Of a stretch of DNA of 64,000 nt, positions 53,860-64,000 are shown in pieces. The first letter of the stretch is position 1, and every line of letters starts with the position of its first letter. Position numbers and translations under genes: made by a program. Location: contig RMBW01000028.1 in assembly GCA_004009845.1 (NCBI GenBank), positions 62,001 through 126,000 on the forward strand. The letters run 5' to 3'. The notes under the pieces are model-generated. The model did not search any database and was not told where the DNA came from. It saw only the letters and a program-made list of their open reading frames with translations. This DNA comes from Davidsoniella eucalypti (Eukaryota; Ascomycota; Sordariomycetes; Microascales; Ceratocystidaceae).

Positions 53860-56565
53860 TCATGGAGCAACAGCACCCGCACTGCCAGGAGTTCCAGCCG
53901 CTTTGGCTGACGCTGCTCCTCCCTTGACATCATCGTCTTTAGCCTCTTCAGTAGTAGATAGCTTTGATGGAGGCAGCATCTTGACTGACGAAGCCGCCGC
54001 AGATTTGTTGGCCCGACTCTTGGTGTAGTCGCTGAGGCTGAGCTTCTTCTTCACAGGACTCGGGTTCACGACTGCAGGTCCAGTACCAAAGGGGCTTACT
54101 AGCGCTGATGCGAATGGTGACTGAACAATCGACGAGCCAGCCGACAAAACGGCCGAGGTGGGAAGGCTAGAAGTGCCGTTGCTAGAGACAACTAACGAAG
54201 GCATCTGTAGACGCATGTCGAGACCCCTTTTACCAGGGGCCGAGACTTCAGTATCATCCGGGGCGGCAGTCGGCACAGTAACACTGGAAACGTCTGTCAT
54301 GGTCTGGTCCTCGGTTTCCGGCACTATAGAAACTTCTGACAGACGCTTACTAGTGTTTCCGTCGGCGGTGGAGCTTGTGGTCGACATGGCAGTGACAGAA
54401 GAAGCGCCGACACTATTTCGGCGAGCTACCTCTGCCTGTGATCGCATCTGACTTTTCCGGGCATTCAATAGACGCTGGGCGAGAGAAATCACGCGGCGCG
54501 TTGGTCGAATTGGACGTGGTGGCGGGGCAAAGAAGTCGTCGTCGTTGGGGTCGGTCTGAGTGCCTTGGTCTACGTATGAAGAAGGCTGTGGATGCGCCAG
54601 CAATGAAGGCGCCAGTGATGTTTGGCGTGAGTGTGGCACTGCTGAAGTTTGTCGAGATACACTCTGTCTTGATGACGGAGCAGGAAAGGCCGCGGATGCG
54701 GGTGATGGCGACTTGCCGCTCATGGTTCCAGCATCGGCATATGTTACTCCGTTACTAGGCTTTTCGCTAGACGCCTTGGAAGATTTTTGTGAGATGCTAG
54801 TCTGGCTACCGTCCGAGGTCACGCGCTTCTTCTTGCGAGGTGGCGCCTGTGCCAAGCGTCTGAATGTGTCTTCGACCATGGCGACTTTACGCTTATCACG
54901 ATCGGTCTGCTCGCTGAGAATCTCTGGTTGCTCAAAGGTAGCGGGTCGTCCAGGACTCCGTTCTCTACTTGAAGCTTTGCTATAGACACCAGGTGTTGAA
55001 CGGATATCTTCAGTCGAGTCATCAAGGCGGATCTCGCTAGGCGCTCTGCTATCTGGTAATGGCGCCGTGCTAGTAGGAGAGACAACATGCGACTTAGGCT
55101 TGCGTGTCGTCTTCTTCTTAGACGGGACTTTGATGGCATGTTTACCTAGGAAATTCCGGTGAAAGCGCTTGAAGGCGCAGTTTTCACCAAGATCGCAGGC
55201 ACAGCCGCCGTATTGTGTTAACACACGGTAGAGCCAAGAGGAATGTCTGTGATACTCTTCTTCCGTCATTTCGGGCTCCTTATGCGGCAAACTATCGTCG
55301 TTGAGTCCAAGTAGCGTGAGAATACGGGAGAGTTGCTCTTTTGGTAGCCGAAAATCCCATGGTAGTGTTATTTGTTCGTCGGCAGCGATATAACGGTCGC
55401 TAACAAGCCAAAAGTGGTATTCGGAGCGGTTCAGGTAGGTTTCGAGTGTCGTGTTTGGTTTGCAACTCCTGCGTACGTATCGCGCATCAGAGCCTTCCTT
55501 GCGGGTATCGATGTAGAGTGGGATGCGAGGATGGAAGAAAACAAAAGGTAACGGCGCACAGAGCTCGCTCCAGTTGCTTTGTGGTTCTATGCAGTATTTA
55601 TTTTGGAAGCCGACTTGTCCATTGAGTTCAATGATGGGGGTATCCTTGGCGAGAGGAGCTCGCGTCGCGAGATACTGAATCCGCAGGTCGCTGGTTCCCA
55701 CCGTGAGAGATTTTGTTTGACCGACGTAGATATCTTTGTTTCTCAATAGACGCTCCGCAGGTGTATCTCGGAATATAGTGTTGGAGTGTTGTTTTGTATC
55801 CATGTACAGCTGTTCGTCATCTCTAAGCCAAGCTGACATCATATTGGAGACTGTAAGGTCGGCGTATGAGTTGTTCTGTACGACTTGTAGATCGGGCTCG
55901 TTATATAGCATAACTAGATCATTGGAGTACTGGTGTACTTGGAAGTCGTGCGGGAGATCTGGAGGTGTTGACGCCGGACTAGGGGGCTTGCCATAAGATG
56001 GGCTCCGCTTGCCGGCATGAGATGTTGAATGTGAGATTTTGTGTGTTGATTTGGACTTCTTGTGCGTATGGATGCTGTCGGAGCCGTGGCCAGGCTTGGC
56101 GATCTCGATTGGAACCGGGCCGTTGAGATGCAGGTCGCTTGGTTTAAGCTTCTTCCGGCTGCTCTTCGACATGGAGCGCTTTGTTTTCTTGTCCAGTCGC
56201 TTGATATGGTCACTGTCGTCGAGAACGGCACGGAACTTCTTCATACGTTGGACGGCTCGCTCGCGATCCAGTTTTTGCGGCTTGCAGTCGGCACAAGAAT
56301 GGGCAAAGTTTTCGTTCAAGGCTTCGTCACGGTTGTCGGGATAGAAACAGTCAATATGCTGCCATGTATCGCAGCTTTCGCAGTAGATGGTATTACCATC
56401 ATCGTCTGGTACGCTGCAGATACACTTGATGGTGTAGGGCTCATCTTCCACGGCGATGGATTCGACCTTGAAGGGTTTAGAGTGGGTGGCCCAAGACTGG
56501 GCAATGGGGTGAGTCTGATTGAGCGGCTGTGAGGACAGCGACTCGAGCTTTTCGGTCATAATCAT
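53860..56565 (-). CDS. Set3-family PHD finger and SET domain protein, 901 aa, intronless
   Basis: A C4HC3 PHD finger lies at residues 46-95 (C48, C50, C62, C65, H70, C73, C91, C94), the type that binds methylated histone H3 Lys4. A basic Lys/Ser linker follows, and a SET domain at about 285-430 (YLATRAPLAKDTPIIELNG, DARYVRRSCKPNTTLETY, ITLPWDF). The canonical NHS motif preceding CxPN is replaced by VRRS, as in Set3, Set4 and animal MLL5, which are considered inactive or unusual methyltransferases. A Cys-rich segment GGCACDLGENCAFKRFHR comes after. The C-terminal half is Ser/Pro-rich and ends GSAGAVAP. Yeast Set3 is the scaffold of the Set3C/Hos2 deacetylase complex. Start is ATG at 56565; the second Met at 56559 is also possible. 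Set3 versus Set4 cannot be decided here. Confidence 0.9.
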   Translation of the reverse strand: MIMTEKLESLSSQPLNQTHPIAQSWATHSKPFKVESIAVEDEPYTIKCICSVPDDDGNTIYCESCDTWQHIDCFYPDNRDEALNENFAHSCADCKPQKLDRERAVQRMKKFRAVLDDSDHIKRLDKKTKRSMSKSSRKKLKPSDLHLNGPVPIEIAKPGHGSDSIHTHKKSKSTHKISHSTSHAGKRSPSYGKPPSPASTPPDLPHDFQVHQYSNDLVMLYNEPDLQVVQNNSYADLTVSNMMSAWLRDDEQLYMDTKQHSNTIFRDTPAERLLRNKDIYVGQTKSLTVGTSDLRIQYLATRAPLAKDTPIIELNGQVGFQNKYCIEPQSNWSELCAPLPFVFFHPRIPLYIDTRKEGSDARYVRRSCKPNTTLETYLNRSEYHFWLVSDRYIAADEQITLPWDFRLPKEQLSRILTLLGLNDDSLPHKEPEMTEEEYHRHSSWLYRVLTQYGGCACDLGENCAFKRFHRNFLGKHAIKVPSKKKTTRKPKSHVVSPTSTAPLPDSRAPSEIRLDDSTEDIRSTPGVYSKASSRERSPGRPATFEQPEILSEQTDRDKRKVAMVEDTFRRLAQAPPRKKKRVTSDGSQTSISQKSSKASSEKPSNGVTYADAGTMSGKSPSPASAAFPAPSSRQSVSRQTSAVPHSRQTSLAPSLLAHPQPSSYVDQGTQTDPNDDDFFAPPPRPIRPTRRVISLAQRLLNARKSQMRSQAEVARRNSVGASSVTAMSTTSSTADGNTSKRLSEVSIVPETEDQTMTDVSSVTVPTAAPDDTEVSAPGKRGLDMRLQMPSLVVSSNGTSSLPTSAVLSAGSSIVQSPFASALVSPFGTGPAVVNPSPVKKKLSLSDYTKSRANKSAAASSVKMLPPSKLSTTEEAKDDDVKGGAASAKAAGTPGSAGAVAP

Positions 56566-59500
56566 AAGAGTGACTCTCGATGGAGTGGCGTAGTGCGTTG
56601 TGAGTTAAATATAAGAATACGAGTGCCTGTGTAGGGGCATGGCGGCGCCGTGACGAGTGTATGGGAGACGTGCTGCCTGATGAATGAACACGGTAGACGG
56701 CGAACGATTTGGATAGCAAGACAGCACGTAAAGGATCTGAAACACGCTGGCAAGTCCACAAGACGCCAGGTGAGCTCCAAAGCGGCGTATGGATAATTGA
56801 CCGGTGGCGTCTAGAGGTGCTCGTAGCGCGCGTCGGAGATGGGGCGACCGCGATCGTCAGATATGGATGGATGGGTTTGCGGTGCGCGTAGCGACGTCGA
56901 GCTCGGCGAGTGGGCAAAAGACAGAGACGACAATTGCAGAAGACAGGCAGGCAGGCAGATAGCAGAGCTGTTCGGCACGTAATAGGCGTGGCTCAGAAAG
57001 ACGTGGTCTGAGGTCGATGGTTTAGAGGCCGAGCTGCATTGGCAGGTTGAGATCGAGACGAGACAAGACAAAAACACACGATGGTGGATGCGCCGGCAGT
57101 TGAAAGGGCACTTGTACGATGTCCGGCAGAAAGGCGATAGAAATAGAGTGAGCAAGGACGGCTGGTTCAATGGGCAATGAGAACAAGCTGGCGAGGCCAA
57201 AAAGCAATGATCGAGATGGCGGAACAGGAAGACGAGGCAGCGAAGCAAAGCGGATGGGCGAGTAGTGAATGGCGAGTTTGAGTAGGTGAAGGAGAGAGAA
57301 AAGAGATGGAGGGAGGGAGGGGGCCACACGAGTTGGAACAGTCAGTCGAATGAACAGAACAGTCGAAATGTTATGGCCTGGCTTGGCCTAGTCGAGAGTC
57401 TGACAGCACATGGACGCTGTAGTTACAGAGGCTGCTACAGCGGTACCTTCACTGAACGACGCACTAAAGCCCAGCGCCAGAAACTACAGCCCGCTATGCA
57501 CTGTTGCCATTGCAGCATTACAGCGAGTTCTTAATTCATTCCCCGTCGTTGCCAGAAGCCCAGCAGAGCCAGAATTCCGCCCACCAACACCAAGCAAAAC
57601 AAAGTCAAAAAAAATAGTGCACAAAAAATCTCCAAAAAAAAAACCACCCCTTCCCTTGGTAGCCAGATTTGCCAGAGTAGTCTAGCGCACCGGGTGCTAA
57701 AGTCTTCGCATACCGGTGCCAATACAACATGAAATCGCACAGGCGACCGGGGCTGTAGCTGCCGCCAAACCTTGCGCCAGCCAATAGACGCATCGCTAGC
57801 ACCGTAGAGGCACCGTGCGAAGCTGCTGCTGCAAAGGTGCCGCTTGATATTAGGACGTGCCTCTACCATGGCCTACAACCTTTTGAACACATAATTGGTG
57901 CCGCATGCAGAGAAAGGCTTCTCAATATGTACACACCCGCCGCAAATTGGAGACACGCCAGCCTAGCCAAACAATAGCCATGACCAGTGCATTTGCCATT
58001 GCGTTCATTCACGAAAAGAGCGAAGAGTTGTTTTGCCTTCTTCCTCCGTAGTCGAGCACGAATAGTCATCAGCAGAAACACTCGGGATTCCGGAGATGTG
58101 ATAGCGTCAGATAAGTCAGAAATCCAAACTAAAAAAATTATATGGTCTCTGTTTTCACGGGTCTTGGTAGCTGCAGCCACGACCATCCTGGCGCAGAACA
58201 AGCCGCTGAAAGAACAGCTACATACAATGTACATATCTGTACATAGTGTATCTGTATACATAGTTACATATGTATGCACATTACATGTAGAGAGCTGGTT
58301 TGGGTTTTGTACATGTTTTGTTCTAGCAAGCTGGGATGTTTGTGTTTTAAACGTGGGCGCTGGCGCCTTCGGAATTTATGCACAGGACACAACACATTAA
58401 TGAAAATCAAAAAGAGCGAAAGAATGTTGAAAAGAACAAAACAAACAGGCTGGTTTCTTTAACTAAGTGTATCTGGTAGGCTTGGCCCTGTCTTATGGGA
58501 GCGTTTGAGGAGATTGCAGCGAAATTGGCTGTGGAGCGACAATTAAGCACAGAAACATGGAAGAGAAATTCTCAAGCAGGAGCAAAAATCAGTCAGGCTA
58601 GAGCACGCTCAAAGTCGAAAACAAAACAAGAAAATAAACAAAAACAACCATGCAAATCACAAGAGCCCGCTGGTGCCTGGTGCCAAACAGGGAAGTTACT
58701 CTTCTCTCTATCTTCCATCATCCATTTTCTTTACATTGCCTGTTGTATTGATTAGTCCTATCTTCCTTACATACCTCTATATTCTCGACTACTAGTAATA
58801 TCATCTACATACAGATACAAAACATGCACATTTATAGGTACCATCTAGCTCCCACTAGACCAAATGCAGCATGGCCTCAACCGCCGATAGGGCCTTTCGA
58901 TTTTTAGTGTGGTAGCAGCGCACTACATCCACTCCCAGCGCACACGCAGCAACTTCCCAGCATCACCCAGCTACTACAGAGCACACCAAACCAATGCTGC
59001 TTTCTATTTTCGATTTTCTGTTGACTTTCTACGTGGGATTACAGAAGAAAAATAGTGCTAACGTACTGTAGTATGTACATATGCTGTGTAGTAGCAACCA
59101 GAGCACCACCAGCCAATAGAAATGCTTCCGGCGTAGGTTGCATGTGTTGGTGCCTCAGGCAGCCGTGCATCCAGGCGTTGTTTTCGCTGTTTTGAACTAG
59201 CCAGCATGTAAATGTCTCCCCTCTTCCTCTTTTTTTCTAATCTTTCTTCATTTCACTCATTCATCCCGCCGCAGCCCAGTCTAATTCAGTACAACCACAG
59301 TCCACTCCAGCCAGTTCAGCCAGTCCAGTCCACTCACTCCCGTCCCGGCCATATCTCATCCCTCTGTTTCTCTCTCTTTCTCTTTCTCCTCCTTCTTTTC
59401 CTTCTTTTCCTTCTTCCTTTCCTCTTTCTTTCACAAAGCAGCTGCGCGGGCTTAGCATCCCATCCCATCTCTACAACATGGCCACGAAGTAGCGACTGTC

Positions 59501-62500
59501 TGCCCTGTTCTCCTATCTGCTTGCAGACTGTGTTGCGTTCTCCGCTAGTCTCAACATCGTCCTCTCGCTTCTACGACATCTTGCTGCTGCTTGTGGCCAT
59601 ATGACCTTCACCACCTACCATGCCTATTTATTGTCGGATAGTAGGCATGGACAGACTGACTGCCTCATGCATACCCCGCATTCATTCGCTGTAGCTTTAC
59701 ATTATTGATAAATCTTTGTCGACCGACAACGAGACAGATGCAATGCGTATAGACGCATAGCTGGCTCGGGTTGTGCCTCTGGCCAGGACTCAACCAAGTT
59801 TCTCAATCCGCCTATTATCGACTCTGCCTCCACCGTTTCTGTCCTCGAATACTCCCATTCGAGATCGAGACCATCGTTGCCGAATATAAAGAAGAACATC
59901 AGTAGACCCGATACCAATGTACATTTATCGTAGCCTATATCGATCCATCGCAGTCGGCATAGACACTAGTGTGCCGCTCCTATAAACGCGGTCGTTAATG
60001 TCATGCTAGTTTTTGCGCGTAGAACTTGGATAATATACCGTATATCAACACCATCCGGCATGAAATTTGCCGCAAATAATTGACGAGTGTCATAGCATCA
60101 AACATAGCACCATACACCCACCCACCACCTTGCTACGCCATGCGCTAAATACTGGTTCGGTCTATGCACATTCTAGCTATATCCCAGCAGCGTTTTTGGT
60201 AGTACTCCCAGCATTACAACTATTCAATTCAAGCACTTCTTCATAGTGCCCATAAGCAGGCTTAGTTATGGGCTATCGAGCTGCTCGCTGGCTTACGCTA
60301 ACAAGAACAGACTGCGTATCCTGTCAGGCATCTTTTATTATCCGTGAATCCTGCGTCAGCGTATATGGGTATCGCAAGCACTTTCCGAGACAAGTCCTTG
60401 GCCTACATATTATACGTATGTACATCTAACGTCTATACTCGATTCATTTCCATCCGATTCATATGCAGATGCATACATGTATGGTTTTATATGTAAGTAT
60501 GTCGACTTCGATTGCGGTAGTGCTGCTGACACCGATGTTGTCTTATAATATGCACCACGTACCTAAACATGACCTCTGTTACAACAAGTCCGGTACTCTG
60601 CTATCCTCATCACTGTGCTGTGCCCTGAGATGGTCTTCCCTCCCTCAGCTTATCCATCTTTCTCGGCAGCTGTGCATAAGTTTTATTTCACTGCGATAGC
60701 GTCCACTTCTTGACTTTCCCGCATCACAGAAACAAAGTAGAATTCAAAGTCACTCTACAGCTCTCAAGCCATCACTATCCGGTTTATGTGCTCATTTCAC
60801 TCGTCCTTTCCATTCACTTAATTATGATGTACATACGTACTATCCACTCCCAATTTCATCTTATCATATGCGTACCTTCCATGGCATATGGCCTTATGGA
60901 TTCCTGCCTAGTTGTAGAAATATTGTTTAACATGCCAGGCCATTGTTGTTTTGCTATTTTCAGATTACATATAACGACTGTACACAAGAAAGTCAGTGCT
61001 TTATGACAACGCCGTCAACTAAGCGACCCAGTTTCTCCACAAGTCTGCGTATACGATATATACATAGTATATCAATATCCCCTCATTGACAGCTCCCCAG
61101 ACGTAGTACGAATAGCTGGCAAACCCGCTTCGGCTTTCTGGCAGTATGCCATGTATGTATGCACTAAGAGACGGTGGTTGAAGGCATATCCTTCTCTCTA
61201 TGATCCCTATGACTGTTTTCCTCCTTTGACAACTTGCTTGCAATAGCGGTCAAGGGCAAAAATTACCGTTGTTTTAAGCAGCATCGTAAATAAGTGTCAT
61301 GTAACCAGTGTATGCAGGCTACATGATACTCCATGGTCACTCATCCTATTTTCGTATGCGTCGCCATATATGTATGTGTATGTAGCTCGCCATCGCCCGC
61401 CTTGAAGAAACACTTTGTTTACCGGAATTGATGAAATCACGGTGGCCTCGTTTGATCGTAAACATCACGCTTGTCTTTTCAGCTGCATCCTGTGTCGACA
61501 GTGCAGGTTTTATTAAGTGTATGTCAAGGCCAACTGACAATCAACCTCCCCCACTCGATCTTCGGGTCTCCAGGGTCGTCGGCATCGAATATTCCGCTTC
61601 GCATTTGTCTCTTTGTTGTGGAGGGGAGGGGAGAAATAAGACGATCAGCTTCTTAAACAAACCGACAGGAGACACGTAGAAAGTAGAAATACCCCTTTCG
61701 TTTTGTTTTTCTTTTGTGGTATCGAGTCTATAGCATGCAGTAAGAATGCATTTGCCGAACAGTCACATTGTATACCTCCCATTCACGCATGCATGCCTTT
61801 GTGCATTTAGAGTGTTGTCCAAGAATCCCTTTAGCGCCCGCTCTCAACATCAAAGCTTCCATCGTCTATGCGGAAAAGAGGGGTAGTGGCAGCCTCTATA
61901 GATTATATGAACATACAACTATTTGCATGTATACTGTGGTCTTGATGTATCTTAGCCTTCATCACAAATCCCCAGCTTCTTGCATATCCGGGAGTCAACA
62001 GAGTTACAATTGTGGTTCGATGCATTGTGATGATTATGGATATCCATCTTGTTGAACTGCAGCAAAATGCTCACCGCATTTCAACGTCATGATTTTACTT
62101 GAAGAAAATATTTACGGTTATCCTGTAATAAACATATTTCTACCGACCTACATCCTCTAATAACATTCCTACCATGTTGTTTGTTATTTATTTTCCTACA
62201 CTTTGTTTTTACTCAACATGATTTGTTGTCCAAGATATATAACACTATAACCCTAGCAATGCGACAACCAACCGGTCAAACACCAACCTGTGAATTTCCA
62301 ACAGCGATAACAATGAAACAAGAGCCAATATTTCGCCAATATTTAGGTACCAACAATGCCAGCTAAAAAAAAAAAAACCCCGAAAGAGGCGCATATATCA
62401 TACGAAAGCAAAATTTGCGCTTGGGAATGGCTACATTTAGTTATTTGCAAGAAATTGCTCACCTAACATCTGGCTAAGAACAAAAAGGCTTACTGCTTGT

Positions 62501-63156
62501 TTATTTCGATAAAGGGAACAGAAGAGGCGCTCTCACACGTGACCTTTCAATTTTGGGGATTTTTGGCTTGTTTAACATGGATCAAACCAATCACACGATA
62601 CTCTCCAAACCCACTTTAATCGACAAACTGACCAATAAACAGACGCGCTGGCTTCTTCCTTCCCGCCCATCCTCATGACGTTTCTTATCCTGCCTCGTTG
62701 ATAACTGGCGCAGCGCATCGCTTTTTGTTGATTATTGCTTAGACTATTGCAATTATTAGAAGGTAGGCCTTCTGAATTTAGCGTAGCTTGAGGGAAAGTC
62801 TAGAAGCGAAATAGGCCAAAAAGGCACCAAGCGTTGAGACCATTTTCCTCCTGAGCTGCGTCATTCTTCTTCTACAGAACTACAAAATCCGAGCCCACAC
62901 TTTTTGATTTTGGATAGATCAAGTATTGCGATACAATATTACATATCGAGGGCAATATTATCGGGTTCGAAACTCTGGTATTTCATTAATCTCTGACGAT
63001 AATTTTCAGAGCTTACTCGATCTGAAATTTCTCGACCAAAGTTTCTCCATCTAATAAATATAGCTATTGCCCGGATCTCGCTCTTGTTTTCGATCTTTCG
63101 CGCAACAAACATAGCATCACCACACGAGACATAAACTGTCGTTTTCACGAACAAAG
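56566..63156. other. 6.6-kb intergenic region
   Basis: 56566-57330 is C/T-rich on the minus strand and is probably the promoter and leader of the PHD+SET gene. 57330-62900 has no supported gene: open frames stay under 140 codons, overlap on both strands and lack motifs. Sequence is punctuated by TACATATGTATG-type steps (58226-58290, 60410-60500, 61365-61385). From about 62850 the region upstream of the NPC2-like gene begins. Non-coding RNAs or heavily spliced small genes cannot be excluded by eye. Confidence 0.45.
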
Positions 63157-63982
63157 ATGCGTTTTCTCACTACCGCCGTCACTCTTCTCTCGGCGAGCGT
63201 CGCTCCGGCAGCTGCCCGCAGCTTGTTCTCTGGCGTTTCGTCCCAGGATGTCATAACTGGTGCTGGCACCAAGATTCCTGGCCAGTCGCCTCTAGAGTTG
63301 TGCCCTAAAGACCACGATAAGGATGTTATCACCATCGATCGGGTCGACCTTCTGCCAAATCCTCCCAAGGCGTAAGTGATGAAAAGAAGAATAATAAAAT
63401 CACAGATTAGTCCGCGTACTTTTGAGATTGATGGTTCTTAATAAGCTGCAATTCCGGTCGCTATTACTGCGCCTGTCGCGCACATCTGTTGGAGATAGAG
63501 ATAGAGATACTAACGATTACCGGATAGTGGACAGGATCTTGTCATCAAGGCTAGCGGAACCGTCAAGGAAGACGTCCTTGAGGGCGCTTACGTTCTGATC
63601 ACCGTCAAATACGGTCTCATCCGCCTCATCGCCACGAAAGCCGATCTGTGTGAACAGATTCAAAACGTCGACCTTAGCTGCCCCATCAAGGCCGGCGAAC
63701 TATCTCTGACCAAGACCGTCGAGCTTCCCTCTGAGATCCCTCCTGTAAGTCTTAAAACGTTACCTCGATCAGATATAAACCCAACTTAAAAAGCCCATAT
63801 TGCTTTAGATTGTCAAAGATCTTTGACGAGCTATCATGTCTCTTATCTGAATACTAAGCTAACACTGTGATTAGGGCAAGTACACCGTTCTGGCTGATGT
63901 TTTCACCGCCAACGACGAACCCATTACCTGCCTCACTGCCTCCGTCGTCTTTAGCCCTACTGTTCTGGGTGTTGAGCTGTAG
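63157..63982 (+). CDS. NPC2: NPC2/ML-domain secretory lipid-transfer protein (PG/PI transfer protein type), 179 aa, 3 exons
   Basis: Exons 63157-63371, 63528-63744 and 63875-63982, with GT-AG introns of 156 and 130 nt (GATACTAACG and GCTAACAC branch sites). The joined frame ends with TAG at 63980-63982, so the gene is complete in the window. A signal peptide covers about residues 1-21 (MRFLTTAVTLLSASVAPAAA). The ML domain follows, with cysteines in LELCPKDHD, KADLCEQIQ, LSCPIKAGE and PITCLTAS forming the usual pairs, and the sterol/lipid-fold strand LVIKASGTV. The sequence IPPGKYTVLADVF resembles fungal phosphatidylglycerol/phosphatidylinositol transfer proteins. It should act in the vacuole lumen or secretory pathway, carrying sterols or phospholipids. 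Confidence 0.95.
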
Positions 63983-64000
63983 TAGGCCGATGAGGATTAA

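Noticed and set aside
1..64000. tRNA, rRNA and CRISPR searches by eye
   Set aside because: No sequence had both a tRNA A-box and B-box at proper spacing; no rRNA stretch and no regularly spaced direct repeats were seen, and CRISPR would not be expected in a fungus.

Overview
The window is nuclear DNA of a fungus, most likely a filamentous ascomycete (Pezizomycotina or a close relative). Introns are short (61-156 nt) with GTAAGT/GTATGT-type donors, CTAAC/CTGAC-like branch sites and AG acceptors. The gene set fits: a Vac7-type vacuolar protein, a DUF3433 membrane protein, an Flc/TRP-like channel, a PHD+SET Set3-family protein, Dim1, Prp6, Alg7, dynactin p25, an NPC2-type lipid-transfer protein and a long conserved fungal protein with no name. 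I cannot name the species. Gene density is low for a fungus: 13 supported intact genes and one pseudogene in 64 kb, with gaps of 3-7 kb.

Left part (1-14.4 kb): a Vac7-like gene (+, one intron); a previously hidden three-exon gene for a 174-residue protein (-); a non-coding stretch holding two diverged copies of a roughly 0.9 kb sequence, one interrupted by a 490-bp foldback element; then DIM1 (-), whose reading frame needs a 4-nt micro-exon, divergent from intronless PRP6 (+).

Middle (14.4-37 kb): a 4-kb gap; an 1120-residue conserved fungal protein (+); a Vps62-family protein (-); dynactin p25 (-, three exons); a pseudogene island at about 27.1-31.8 kb with a broken P-loop ATPase; an AIM24-domain gene (+, four exons); an Flc/TRP-like membrane protein (-) with a 31-nt last exon.

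Right part (37-64 kb): a 5-kb gap; a DUF3433 membrane protein (-) split by an apparent one-base frameshift; a transglutaminase-like protein with a proline-rich N-terminus (+); ALG7 (+); a PHD+SET Set3-family protein (-); a 6.6-kb gap; and an NPC2/ML-domain gene (+, three exons), complete just inside the right edge.

The genes are unrelated housekeeping and membrane-trafficking genes, not a cluster or pathway. The signals most worth following are gene-structure oddities (micro-exon, frameshift, hidden spliced gene) and the traces of repeat decay, not a new multi-gene system.
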